From: Epilithonimonas hominis
GTDB lineage: Bacteria > Bacteroidota > Bacteroidia > Flavobacteriales > Weeksellaceae
Reading direction: 5' to 3'
DNA: 64,000 nucleotides
Assembly: GCF_003730015.1 (NCBI RefSeq)
Contig: NZ_RJTU01000061.1
Coordinates: forward strand, 62,001-126,000
The notes under the pieces are model-generated. The model did no database searches. It saw only the letters and a program-made list of their open reading frames with translations, and had not been told where the DNA came from. Made by a program: the position numbers and the translations under genes. The first letter of the stretch is position 1. Every line of letters starts with the position of its first letter. This document shows, piece by piece, positions 42,123 through 50,678 of this stretch.

Positions 42123-43751
42123 TTAAACCTGAATAACTCCAAGATTAAATTTTTCTGTAATTGGAGAATGGTTAGCTGCTTCTATTCCCATACTAATCCA
42201 TTTTCTGGTGTCAAGAGGGTTGATAATAGCATCTGTCCAAAGTCTTGCTGCTGCATAAGTTGGCTGGATTTGTTTGTTGTAATCTTTCAGGATTTTGTCA
42301 AGAATTTCTTTTCTTTCTTCTTCCGAGATTTCCTTTCCTTGTTTTTTAAGCGAAGATTCTTGGATTTGCAATAATACGTTTCCTGCTTGTGAACCACCCA
42401 TAACTGCTAGTTCTGCCCACGGCCAAGCAACAATTAATCTTGGATCATAGGCTTTACCGCACATTGCATAATTTCCTGCGCCATAAGAGTTTCCTGTAAT
42501 CACGGTGAATTTTGGAACCACAGAATTAGAAACTGCGTTTACCATTTTTGCTCCATCTTTTATGATTCCGCCTTGTTCAGATTTGGAACCAACCATAAAG
42601 CCTGTTACGTCTTGAAGGAAAACCAAAGGGATTTTTCTCTGATTACAGTTAGCAATAAAACGTGTTGCTTTATCAGCAGAATCAGAGTAGATAACGCCAC
42701 CGAACTGCATTTCGCCTTTGCCGCTTTTTACTAGTTTTCTTTGGTTGGCAACAATTCCCACACTCCAACCATCGATTCTGGCAGTTGCACAAATGATGCT
42801 TTTCCCATAATCGGGTTTATATTCTTCGTATTCAGAATTATCTACAAGACATTTGATGATTTCGAAAGTGTCATATTGCTCAGATCTCACAGCTGGCATT
42901 ATTCCGAAAATATTGTCTGGATTTTCTTTAGGAGGAAAACTTTCGGTTCTGTCAAATCCCGCTTTTGTAAAGTCTCCAATTGACTTCATTATATTTTTGA
43001 TACGATCCAAAGCGTCTTTGTCATCTTTGGCTTTATAATCTACAACACCAGAAATGGAACTGTGCATTGTAGCTCCACCTAGACCTTCATTGTCAATAGA
43101 TTCACCAATTGCTGCTTTCACAAGGTAACTTCCGGCCAAGAAAATACTTCCTGTCTTGTCAACAATCATCGCTTCATCACTCATAATCGGGAGATAAGCA
43201 CCACCAGCAACACAACTTCCCATAATTGCAGAAATCTGAATAATCCCTGCAGAACTCATTTTTGCATTATTTCTAAAAATTCTGCCAAACATCTCTTTGT
43301 CTGGGAAAATTTCATCCTGCATCGGCAAATAAACACCAGCAGAATCTACCAAATAAATAATTGGTAAACGGTTTTCCATCGCGATTTCCTGAGCTCGCAG
43401 ATTTTTCTTTCCTGTAATTGGAAACCAAGCTCCAGCTTTTACAGTTGCATCATTGGCAACAACAATACACTGTTTACCGGCAATGTATCCAATTTTTACA
43501 ACCACGCCGCCTGCAGGACATCCGCCTTCTTTCTCATACATCTCGTAACCTGCAAATGCGCCGATTTCTATGGTGTCAGAATTTTTATCAAAAAGATATT
43601 CTAAACGTTCCCTTACCGTCATTTTTCCTTGGTCGCGTTGTTTTTGAAGTGCTTTCTCGCCACCTCCCAATTTGATTTTCGATAAAATTTTCTTGGTGTG
43701 AGAAAGTTTCAGTTTGTTGATATCTTCTCTTTTATTGAATTCTAAATCCAT
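42123..43751 (-). CDS. Acyl-CoA carboxylase, carboxyltransferase (beta) subunit
   Basis: The biotin-dependent carboxyltransferase subunit, 542 residues, of the methylcrotonyl-/propionyl-CoA carboxylase beta type used in leucine or odd-chain acid breakdown. Two crotonase-like halves are present, with GGCPAGGVVVKIG and MGSCVAGGAYLPIMSDEA in the N-half, and FLQDVTGFMVGSKSEQGGII and GNSYGAGNYAMCGKAYDPR in the C-half. These blocks favour the methylcrotonyl-CoA type, but the substrate is not certain. No biotin-carrying alpha subunit gene is adjacent. Confidence 0.88.
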   Translation of the reverse strand: MDLEFNKREDINKLKLSHTKKILSKIKLGGGEKALQKQRDQGKMTVRERLEYLFDKNSDTIEIGAFAGYEMYEKEGGCPAGGVVVKIGYIAGKQCIVVANDATVKAGAWFPITGKKNLRAQEIAMENRLPIIYLVDSAGVYLPMQDEIFPDKEMFGRIFRNNAKMSSAGIIQISAIMGSCVAGGAYLPIMSDEAMIVDKTGSIFLAGSYLVKAAIGESIDNEGLGGATMHSSISGVVDYKAKDDKDALDRIKNIMKSIGDFTKAGFDRTESFPPKENPDNIFGIMPAVRSEQYDTFEIIKCLVDNSEYEEYKPDYGKSIICATARIDGWSVGIVANQRKLVKSGKGEMQFGGVIYSDSADKATRFIANCNQRKIPLVFLQDVTGFMVGSKSEQGGIIKDGAKMVNAVSNSVVPKFTVITGNSYGAGNYAMCGKAYDPRLIVAWPWAELAVMGGSQAGNVLLQIQESSLKKQGKEISEEERKEILDKILKDYNKQIQPTYAAARLWTDAIINPLDTRKWISMGIEAANHSPITEKFNLGVIQV

Positions 43752-43951
43752 AGGGTTTTCTTTGGGTCTAAAGATAAAATTTTTTGATTGATGGCAAAAC
43801 GAAAGAATTTATTAATTGCATAAGCGAATTGTATTGCATTTAAAAATTAATATTAGTTTCTGTAATATATCTCTGGATTTTTCGTTTGATTGATAAATGA
43901 AATAAATTTTTAGTTAGTTTATGTTTATTTTAATAAGTTTTCTTATTAGAG

Positions 43952-43980
43952 ATCCGTATAAATTTTTGTACGGATTTTTC
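43952..43980 (+). terminator. Orphan terminator-like hairpin
   Basis: ATCCGTA (43952-43958) pairs with TACGGAT (43969-43975), followed by T's on the plus strand. The gap 43752-44055 holds no gene and no plus-strand gene precedes the hairpin, so it may end an unannotated small transcript. A second small hairpin (AATAAG, 43932) lies just upstream. The rest of the gap is plain AT-rich sequence. Confidence 0.5.
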
Positions 43981-44025
43981 GTTGAGTCAATCCAGATTAT
44001 TAGCTTCAAAACAAGAAATTTATAC

Positions 44026-44033
44026 TAATTTTG
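44026..44033 (+). promoter_or_regulatory. -7 element of the EamA-porV2 operon
   Basis: TAATTTTG fits TAnnTTTG and sits 22 bases before ATG 44056. It rules out the in-frame TTG at 44038 as the start. Confidence 0.55.
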
Positions 44034-44055
44034 CAAATTGAAAATCAATAATTCT

Positions 44056-44955
44056 ATGAAGAATTCTTATCTGCTGAGGTTGCATTTTATCGTGTTTTTA
44101 TGGGGCTTCACAGCTATTTTAGGAAAGTTGATTTCTACGGATGCGCCACTTTTGGTTTTTTATAGAATGTCATTCGCTGCGGTTTTTCTTTACTTGTATC
44201 TCAGGATTGTAAAAAAAGAAAGCATTAAAGTTACAAAAGGTTTATTACTAAAATTGGTAGGAATAGGAAGTGTAACGGCTTTTCACTGGTTGTTCTTTTT
44301 TCAGTCCATTAAGGTTTCCAATGTATCAATTGCGCTTTCCTGTCTCTCATTATCCACATTATTTGCCTCTTTAATAGAACCAATAGTTTTTAAAAGAAAA
44401 CCAGATTGGGTCGAGGTTATTATCGGAATCATTATCGTGATTTGCATTTCTTTGATTTTCAATGCGGAACTGAAATACAAAGAAGGCATATTCTACGGCA
44501 TCTTATGTGCGCTTTTTGGAACTATTTTTTCTGTTTTTAATGGTAAAATTTTTGGAAAAACCAGCTCTGGAAATATTATTTTCTACGAGATTGCTGGTGG
44601 ATGGTTGGTCATTAGTCTGTTTTTTATCGTCACCGGACAAATTTCTTCTTTCAGCGAAATAAGTTACACCGATATTGCGTTAATAGTATTGTTGGCTTCT
44701 GTTTTTACGGCTTATCCTATGTTTGAAAGTGTAAAGCTAATGAAATTCATTTCGCCTTTTACATTGATATTGACTGTAAATCTTGAACCTGTTTATGGGA
44801 TTATTTTGGCTTTTTTTATCTTCGGAGCGTCTGAGCATATGAGTCCAGTTTTTTACATTGCATCATTCATAATGATTATTGCGATAGTAGCTAATGGTAT
44901 TATAAAATCCAGACGAAAAAAAGATGAATTACCTTCCGAAATAACTCCTCAGTAA
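44056..44955 (+). CDS. EamA/DMT-family transporter
   Basis: A 299-residue inner-membrane protein with ten hydrophobic segments arranged as two EamA repeats. The first starts HFIVFLWGFTAILGKLIS, the second near GIFYGILCALFGTIFSVFNG, and it ends with the basic tail KSRRKKDELPSE. Members export metabolites or amino acids, but the substrate is not predictable. The start ATG is set by the upstream -7 element. A PorV2-like gene follows after 10 bases, probably in the same transcript. Confidence 0.85.
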   Translation: MKNSYLLRLHFIVFLWGFTAILGKLISTDAPLLVFYRMSFAAVFLYLYLRIVKKESIKVTKGLLLKLVGIGSVTAFHWLFFFQSIKVSNVSIALSCLSLSTLFASLIEPIVFKRKPDWVEVIIGIIIVICISLIFNAELKYKEGIFYGILCALFGTIFSVFNGKIFGKTSSGNIIFYEIAGGWLVISLFFIVTGQISSFSEISYTDIALIVLLASVFTAYPMFESVKLMKFISPFTLILTVNLEPVYGIILAFFIFGASEHMSPVFYIASFIMIIAIVANGIIKSRRKKDELPSEITPQ

Positions 44956-44965
44956 AACCTTTTTG

Positions 44966-46048
44966 ATGAAAAGAATTTTATTTTTTTTACTGATTATTTT
45001 TTCGCAAATTATTTATGCTCAAATCATTAGAAAATATTCTAATGAATTTTTGAATATTGGAGCTGGTGCAAGAGGTCTTGCGATGGGTGGCGCTGTTGTT
45101 TCTAATCAGGATGATGTTTATTCTCCTATGTGGAATCCCGCTGGTCTCATAAAAATCGACCGCGATTGGCAAATGGCAGCTATGCACGCCGAATATTTTG
45201 AATCCATTGCTAAATATGATTACATCGCTTACGCCAAACCTTTGGATTATGGAAACGGTGTTTTCGCCATTTCACTAGTCAGATTAGGAGTTGATAATAT
45301 TCTTAATACAACTCAATTGATTGATCCAGAAGGGAATATTGATTATGATAAGATCAGTTCTTTTTCTACTTCAGATTATGCTGCACTATTTTCTTATGCT
45401 TTTCATCCTAATGGAAATCAGAAGTTAGATGTTGGTGCAACTGCAAAAGTAGTTTATAGAAACGTTGGGAAATTTGCAAGTGGTTATGGTTTTGGATTTG
45501 ATATTGGAGCAGTTTATCACACAGATACTGATTGGAATTACGGTTTTATGCTGAGAGATGCGACGACGACTGTCAATTTCTGGACAATCAATCAAAAAGA
45601 ATTATCTGCAGTTGTGAATGGGGAAGAATTCAATCCAGCGCCAACAGATAAAATGGAAATCACAATGCCAAAATTGAATCTTGGAGTCAGCAAAACGTTT
45701 GAGTTCAATAGAGATCTGAAGTTGTTACCAGAAGCTGGCGTTAATATCGACTTTGCGAAAACAGCAGCTTTAGTTTCTACAGATTTTGCAAGTATCACAC
45801 CTTATGTTGGCGGAGAATTGATTTTCCAGGATATGATTTTTGTAAGATTAGGATTAAATCGATTCCAATCTCTTACCGATATAGAAGACTTAAAAAGAAA
45901 AGTCTCTTTCCAGCCAAGCGCAGGTATTGGAATCAAATACAAAGGTTTGACATTGGATTATGCCATTACCAACTCGGGAATTGGTGGCTCTAATTTTTAT
46001 TCTAATTTCTTCTCTCTGAAGTTGGATATGCAAGGTTTCAGAAATTAA
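44966..46048 (+). CDS. PorV2/PorQ-like T9SS outer-membrane barrel
   Basis: A 360-residue outer-membrane beta-barrel of the FadL-like PorV/PorQ group. The signal peptide ends IIYAQ, and the diagnostic N-terminal block NIGAGARGLAMGGAVVSNQD (about 30-50) is followed by YSPMWNPAGL. Alternating strands run to SNFFSLKLDMQGFRN. Family members help release T9SS cargo at the surface. This single-copy type beside a hypothetical exported protein is often called PorV2. ATG 44966 is used, one codon after a TTG. Confidence 0.82.
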   Translation: MKRILFFLLIIFSQIIYAQIIRKYSNEFLNIGAGARGLAMGGAVVSNQDDVYSPMWNPAGLIKIDRDWQMAAMHAEYFESIAKYDYIAYAKPLDYGNGVFAISLVRLGVDNILNTTQLIDPEGNIDYDKISSFSTSDYAALFSYAFHPNGNQKLDVGATAKVVYRNVGKFASGYGFGFDIGAVYHTDTDWNYGFMLRDATTTVNFWTINQKELSAVVNGEEFNPAPTDKMEITMPKLNLGVSKTFEFNRDLKLLPEAGVNIDFAKTAALVSTDFASITPYVGGELIFQDMIFVRLGLNRFQSLTDIEDLKRKVSFQPSAGIGIKYKGLTLDYAITNSGIGGSNFYSNFFSLKLDMQGFRN

Positions 46049-46062
46049 TTATACAATTCATT

Positions 46063-46821
46063 ATGAAAAATATTACCATCTTTTTATTTGTTTTCTTGAT
46101 TGCAGTAGTCAAGGCTCAAACTGTTTCAGACTATAAATACATTGTAATTCCTGCAGAATTTAATGATTTCAAAGACAACAAAGCTTATGGTTTAAGCAAT
46201 CTTTTAGAAAAATCCTTGAAGGCAAAAAAATATACAGTTTTGTCATCTACTAAGAATGATTGGCCCTCTGATGCGTTGATGAATCCCTGCAGTATTCTGA
46301 ATACAGATCTTCTGAACGACAAAAGTATGTTCAGAAATAAACTGATTCTACAGTTCAAAGATTGCAACAATAAAGTTGTTTTCAATGAAAAAGGAAGTAG
46401 TATGATAAAAGAGTTTGAGCCAGGTTTTCAAGATGCGTTGAAGCAAACATTGGTAAAAATTCCTGTGTCTAATCCAACTACAACTGTGAATAAAATTGCT
46501 GAAACAACATACACAGAGCCTATTAAAAAAGAATTGCAGGACTCAAAAGAAGCCATTTTACAAACTTCGAATGTTATGAGATATAGCAACGGAACAAGAT
46601 CTGTACAAAAAATACAGATTGATAATAGTCAGTTCATTTTAGTTGATGGCAACAGTTCTGTACCTTTTGCAACACTAAAATCCACAACTAAAGAAGGCGT
46701 GTTTCGAGTAAAATTAGGTTCTGGAGAATCCACAATTGGTTACTATGAAAATGCCAATATTGTGATTGAAATGCCCAAAGCTAATGGCGATTATATTAAA
46801 GAAGTTTTTGCTGCTAAATAA
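46063..46821 (+). CDS. Hypothetical exported protein downstream of PorV2
   Basis: A 252-residue protein with signal peptide MKNITIFLFVFLIAVVKAQ. The first domain (to about 140) begins DYKYIVIPAEFNDFKDNKAY and resembles uncharacterised periplasmic proteins that follow porV2-like genes. A linker rich in Thr, Glu and Lys leads to a beta-rich C-terminal part (GTRSVQKIQIDNSQFILVDG). No enzyme motif is seen. It is cotranscribed with the PorV2-like gene, 14 bases upstream, so a role in the same envelope process is plausible. Confidence 0.7.
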   Translation: MKNITIFLFVFLIAVVKAQTVSDYKYIVIPAEFNDFKDNKAYGLSNLLEKSLKAKKYTVLSSTKNDWPSDALMNPCSILNTDLLNDKSMFRNKLILQFKDCNNKVVFNEKGSSMIKEFEPGFQDALKQTLVKIPVSNPTTTVNKIAETTYTEPIKKELQDSKEAILQTSNVMRYSNGTRSVQKIQIDNSQFILVDGNSSVPFATLKSTTKEGVFRVKLGSGESTIGYYENANIVIEMPKANGDYIKEVFAAK

Positions 46822-46847
46822 TAATTATAATCCATAATATAAATAAT

Positions 46848-46874
46848 AAAGCTCAGATCAATCCGAGCTTTTTC
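46848..46874 (+). terminator. Terminator of the EamA-porV2 operon
   Basis: AAAGCTC (46848-46854) pairs with GAGCTTT (46865-46871), with inner GAT/ATC pairing and T's after the stem. Confidence 0.8.
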
Positions 46875-46889
46875 TATGAAAACCTGAAT

Positions 46890-47525
46890 TTATTTATTCG
46901 GTTGTGGTGTGTATCGCAAGTATGGTTTTACAACTTTTACCCCTTTAGTAAATTTTTTCTCTGCGTCTTCTTGTGAAACAGCCGGCGGAATAATTACATC
47001 TTCTCCATCTTTCCAATCTACTGGTGTTGCGATTCCATAATTATCAACCAATTGTAAAGAATCCAATACTCTCAAGATTTCTGTGAAGTTTCTTCCTGTA
47101 GAAGCGGGATAAGTGATGATGAGTCTTACTTTTTTATTAGGGTCGATAATTAACAAAGATCTAACTGTAAGAGTCGCGCTTGCATTGGGATGAATAAAAT
47201 CATACAGCTCAGACACTTTTTTGTCCTGATCCGCAATTATTGGAAATTCTACTTCTGTATTTTGAGTTTCATTAATATCGGAGATCCAACCTTTATGATT
47301 CTCAATTCCGTCAACGCTTAAGGCTATAACCTTTGTATTTCTTTTATCGAATTCAGGTTTCAGTTGTGATGTTTTTCCCAATTCAGTTGTGCAAACGGGT
47401 GTATAATCTGCTGGATGTGAAAATAAAATTCCCCAGGAATCTCCGAGAAATTCGTAAAAATTAAGTTTTCCTAAACTGCTTTCTGCATCAAAATCCGGAG
47501 CGATATCGCCAAGTTTTATAGACAT
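46890..47525 (-). CDS. 1-Cys peroxiredoxin (Prx6 type)
   Basis: A 211-residue cytoplasmic peroxidase that reduces hydrogen peroxide and alkyl hydroperoxides. The peroxidatic cysteine is Cys45 in HPADYTPVCTTELG, with Thr42 and the later arginine in TVRSLLIIDP completing the active site. The long C-terminal domain ending KPYLRYTPQP is typical of Prx6. No resolving cysteine is present, so an outside reductant is needed. It has its own -7 element and is monocistronic. Confidence 0.92.
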   Translation of the reverse strand: MSIKLGDIAPDFDAESSLGKLNFYEFLGDSWGILFSHPADYTPVCTTELGKTSQLKPEFDKRNTKVIALSVDGIENHKGWISDINETQNTEVEFPIIADQDKKVSELYDFIHPNASATLTVRSLLIIDPNKKVRLIITYPASTGRNFTEILRVLDSLQLVDNYGIATPVDWKDGEDVIIPPAVSQEDAEKKFTKGVKVVKPYLRYTPQPNK

Positions 47526-47554
47526 ATATTTATTATTTTATGATTAAGTGATAA

Positions 47555-47562
47555 CAAATTTA
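47555..47562 (-). promoter_or_regulatory. -7 element of the peroxiredoxin gene
   Basis: TAAATTTG on the minus strand, 29 bases before the ATG at 47525, fits TAnnTTTG. Confidence 0.45.
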
Positions 47563-47612
47563 ATAATAAAAATTTCAATTCATACTAATTTAGTATTAAT
47601 TATTTTTGATCA

Positions 47613-47640
47613 TAAAAAAAACACAGATTCTGTGGTTTTA
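47613..47640 (-). terminator. Terminator of the hypothetical lipoprotein gene
   Basis: CACAGA and TCTGTG form a short stem flanked by A's and T's (47613-47640). On the minus strand it ends in a T-run, 23 bases after the lipoprotein stop. Confidence 0.5.
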
Positions 47641-47662
47641 AATTTATTTGTAAAAGTTATGA

Positions 47663-48169
47663 TTACAATGTTCCAACTTTGCTGTCATCGATATTGTATT
47701 TAGCAATAATCTCTTCATAAGACATTTTGGATAAATCTCCAGAGTTTGCATTCTTTCCATAAACTGCAGGAACCAAAACTACTCTGAAAGTTTGATTGTT
47801 CAAGTACTGAGGTGTGGTACTGATATCATAAGTTCCACCAGCATAAATCATAAAATCATTCTTAGAGAAATCAAAATCATAATCCAATTCTCCTTGATTT
47901 AGATAAAGTGTTCTTGGGATTTGTTGCCAAACTGGAGCATTTCCAGATGTTCCTGTTTGTCTGAATATTACAACATAATCTTGATCCAACATTGGATTTT
48001 TGAAACTTTGTCCATATTTCCATCCATCTGTAGCATTATATGAAAAATTAACATTTCTAAGGTCATATACTGCAGGATAATTTACATCTACGATTGTATC
48101 ATCATCTTTACAACTGAAGATAAATATACTGGAAATCAGTAATAATACGAGTGGAATAAATTTTTTCAT
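47663..48169 (-). CDS. Hypothetical envelope lipoprotein
   Basis: A 168-residue protein with signal MKKFIPLVLLLISSIFIFSC, a lipobox cysteine at 20 and KDDD after it. In Bacteroidota a charged run after the cysteine can act as a surface-export signal. The mature part is beta-rich with aromatic residues (VNFSYNATDGWKYGQSF, YVVIFRQTGTSG) and has no recognised family. ATG 48169 is chosen for the signal peptide over a start 16 codons upstream. It is monocistronic. Confidence 0.75.
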   Translation of the reverse strand: MKKFIPLVLLLISSIFIFSCKDDDTIVDVNYPAVYDLRNVNFSYNATDGWKYGQSFKNPMLDQDYVVIFRQTGTSGNAPVWQQIPRTLYLNQGELDYDFDFSKNDFMIYAGGTYDISTTPQYLNNQTFRVVLVPAVYGKNANSGDLSKMSYEEIIAKYNIDDSKVGTL

Positions 48170-48284
48170 AGGTTTAAATATTAATAGGTTAAATTTTACT
48201 TGCAATTTACAGACCATAAAAATAGCATTTCTCCTTGGAATTAATATCTTTATGGAAACTTTCTGAATTTTAGATTTTCAAAAT

Positions 48285-50036
48285 ATGAAAAGGTTAAGTC
48301 TTCTTATAATAACTTTTATTTCGCCATTTTATTTCACTCAATATCAGCCTAAAAATATTTCCAATTCGGATATCAAAAAAGCGAATGACTGGGTTGATAA
48401 AACTTATAGCTCACTTTCGCAAGATGAGAAGCTGGGACAATTATTTATTGTTGCACTTTATACCAACAAAGATGAAGCCCATATCAGTCAAATCAGAAAT
48501 ATTGTTAACCAAGACAAAATTGGTGGATTGATTCTAATGCAGGACGATGCAGAAAGAGAAATTAATTTGGTTAATGAATTTCAAGCTAAGTCAAAAGTTC
48601 CATTAATGATTGGAATGGATGCGGAATGGGGATTATTCCAAAGAATAGCAAAAGCACACAAATATCCTTGGGCAATTGCTTTGGGAGCGATTCAAGATAA
48701 AAATCTGATTTATGAGATGTCTGCTAAGATTGCCGAGGATTGTAAAAGAATGGGAATCAATTGGGATTTTGCGCCAGTTGTGGATGTGAACACCAATCCT
48801 GATAATCCGATTATTGGAAACCGTAGTTTTGGTTCTGATGTCAATAATGTTGTGAATTCTGCTTTGGCTTATTCTAATGGTTTGCAGGACAACAGAATTT
48901 TGGCCGCGATTAAACATTTTCCGGGTCACGGTGATACAGACAAAGATTCCCATCTGGATTTGCCGGTTGTTTCTCATAATTTGGAAAGATTGGAAAAAAT
49001 CGAAATCGCGCCTTTCAAAGCGTTGATGAATAAAGGAATTGGTGGTGTTATGGTTGCGCATCTTTACGTTCCAAGTCTCGAAAATGAAAAAGGAATTCCA
49101 GCCTCGGTTTCTAAAAAAATTGTGACCGGACTTCTTAAGGAAAAATTAGGTTACAAAGGTTTGATTATCACCGATGCGCTTAATATGGGTGCAGTTGCCA
49201 ACAAATTCAAAGCGGGAGAATTGGATGCAATGGCTTTCAAAGCAGGAAATGATATTATGTTATTTTCACAGGATGTTGCAACTGGAAAAAAATTAATCCA
49301 AAAAGCGATTGATAACGGCGAAATCCAACAAAGTAGAGTAGAAGAGAGCGTTAAAAAAATTCTTTTAACTAAGTATTATTTAGGTCTTAATCAATACAAC
49401 AATATCAATCCTGTAAATGTGAATGAGGATTTGAATAATGCATCACATTCGGCTTTAGTTCAAAAAATGTATGCGAATGCTTTGACATTGATTAAAGACG
49501 ACAAAAAGCTATTACCATTGGATTGTAAAGAAACTTACTATTATATTCCATTGGAAGAAGCACCTTATGAAACTTTCCTTAATCAAATCAATACAGGAAC
49601 AACTGTAATTGTTAAAAAAGCTAATGAAATCAATACCATTCCAGCCAATTCGAAAGTGATTGTTGGCTTTCATAAAGATAATTCTACAGCTTACAAACCA
49701 TACAAAATTTCTGATGCAAGCAAGAAAATTTTATCAGAATTAAGCAAAGATCAAAATGTAATGCTGGATGTATTTGGAAGTCCTTATGCGTTGAAAGATA
49801 TTGATATTTCTAAGGTTTCTACAGTTTTGGTTTCTTACGAAAATAATGACGACGCAATGAAAGCCACAGCCAACGGAATTCTTGGTCATACAAAAATCTG
49901 GGGAAGATTGCCTGTTTTAGTCAATGACCAATTGAAATTCGGAATAGGAATGGATGTCGAGGCTAAAAATCCAAGCAATCAAACTGATAGAAAAATTAGC
50001 TTAGAAACCAAAAATTCGAAGACTGTAATTGAGTAA
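48285..50036 (+). CDS. Exported glycoside hydrolase family 3 (beta-N-acetylhexosaminidase-like)
   Basis: A 583-residue exported enzyme. After a signal peptide of about 18 residues, the GH3 barrel shows GMDAEWG (110-116), NWDFAPVVDVN (159-169) and KHFPGHGDT (210-218), the His/Asp motif special to NagZ-type N-acetylglucosaminidases. The nucleophile is Asp297 in IITDALNMGA. A second Rossmann-like domain (about 390-560) follows, unlike the short E. coli NagZ. Likely substrates are peptidoglycan or chitin fragments. A repeat arm begins seven bases after its stop. Confidence 0.87.
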   Translation: MKRLSLLIITFISPFYFTQYQPKNISNSDIKKANDWVDKTYSSLSQDEKLGQLFIVALYTNKDEAHISQIRNIVNQDKIGGLILMQDDAEREINLVNEFQAKSKVPLMIGMDAEWGLFQRIAKAHKYPWAIALGAIQDKNLIYEMSAKIAEDCKRMGINWDFAPVVDVNTNPDNPIIGNRSFGSDVNNVVNSALAYSNGLQDNRILAAIKHFPGHGDTDKDSHLDLPVVSHNLERLEKIEIAPFKALMNKGIGGVMVAHLYVPSLENEKGIPASVSKKIVTGLLKEKLGYKGLIITDALNMGAVANKFKAGELDAMAFKAGNDIMLFSQDVATGKKLIQKAIDNGEIQQSRVEESVKKILLTKYYLGLNQYNNINPVNVNEDLNNASHSALVQKMYANALTLIKDDKKLLPLDCKETYYYIPLEEAPYETFLNQINTGTTVIVKKANEINTIPANSKVIVGFHKDNSTAYKPYKISDASKKILSELSKDQNVMLDVFGSPYALKDIDISKVSTVLVSYENNDDAMKATANGILGHTKIWGRLPVLVNDQLKFGIGMDVEAKNPSNQTDRKISLETKNSKTVIE

Positions 50037-50106
50037 ATTTGAAACAACAAAAGTCACAAAAGCTTTTTTTATTTTTAAGTTCAAAAAAGAAAGCCAAACA
50101 TAAATA

Positions 50107-50514
50107 ATGATAACACAATCTTATTTGACAGATTTAACTTATAAAATAAACGAAGCTTGTATTGAAGTTCACAAACATTTAGGTTCTGGCTTATTAGAAA
50201 GTGTTTATTGTGAAGCTTTGAAAGAAGAATTTGCTTTAAGAAATATTAATTTTAAATCTGAATTTAGAATTAATGTTATTTATAAAGAAAAGACTCTAAA
50301 TTGTGATTTCAGATGTGATTTTTTGATTGAAGATATAATTGTTTTGGAAATTAAGTCAGTCAAAAAGTTTGATGAAATGCATAAAGCTCAACTCTTAAAT
50401 TATATGGGATTATTAAAAGTTCCGAAAGGAATTCTTATTAATTTCAATGTAAAAAATATTTTTCACGAAGGGCAAGAAACATTTGTTAATAAGTATTATG
50501 AACAATTAATGTGA
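50107..50514 (+). CDS. GxxExxY protein, PD-(D/E)XK nuclease-like
   Basis: A 135-residue cytoplasmic protein of the GxxExxY family (PDDEXK_3-like). The naming motif is G28-LL-E31-SV-Y34, after helix INEACIEVHKHLG. A PD-(D/E)XK core follows with Asp71 in FRCDFLIEDIIVLEIKSVKK (67-86) and Glu81-Ile-Lys83. A closing block LLNYMGLLKVPKGILINF fits the fold. The biochemical activity of the family is not established to my knowledge. The gene is bracketed by CACAAAAG-type repeats, unlike its neighbours. Confidence 0.88.
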   Translation: MITQSYLTDLTYKINEACIEVHKHLGSGLLESVYCEALKEEFALRNINFKSEFRINVIYKEKTLNCDFRCDFLIEDIIVLEIKSVKKFDEMHKAQLLNYMGLLKVPKGILINFNVKNIFHEGQETFVNKYYEQLM

Positions 50515-50523
50515 TTTTTTATA

Positions 50524-50652
50524 AACCACAAAAGTCACAAAAGAAGAGTGAAAGTTTTCTTTTTAAAGAAGAAATGAGAAAACAAGTCCTTATTTTTCTT
50601 TAAAGACCGAATTAATTTCTCTTCAAATAAAACTTTTGTGACTTTTGTGGTT
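50524..50652. repeat. Perfect-ended palindromic element downstream of the GxxExxY gene
   Basis: AACCACAAAAGTCACAAAAG (50524-50543) and its exact reverse complement (50633-50652) frame 89 bases of AT-rich sequence with further partial self-complementarity. Each arm is a tandem pair of CACAAAAG units. Its right edge shares 18 identical bases with the repeat at 32321-32433. Confidence 0.8.
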
Positions 50653-50678
50653 CAAAAATAAAACAATAAAAAAGTAAA

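Larger units (their letters stand above)
50043..50652. repeat. Repeat-bracketed unit containing the GxxExxY gene
   Basis: A 20-base arm at 50043-50062 (AACAACAAAAGTCACAAAAG) differs by one base from the arm at 50524-50543, and is inverted relative to the arm at 50633-50652 (CTTTTGTGACTTTTGTGGTT). The first and last arms therefore form inverted ends around a 610-base unit whose only gene is the GxxExxY protein. No transposase is present and no target duplication was identified. Confidence 0.6.

Noticed and set aside
48633-49061. 142-codon minus-strand frame inside the GH3 gene
   Set aside because: It is a shadow of the conserved glycoside hydrolase coding region, including the KHFPGHGDT block.
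50524-50652. Perfect-armed palindrome considered as a plain terminator
   Set aside because: The 89-base loop and the shared boundary with a repeat elsewhere fit a dispersed element better than a terminator.
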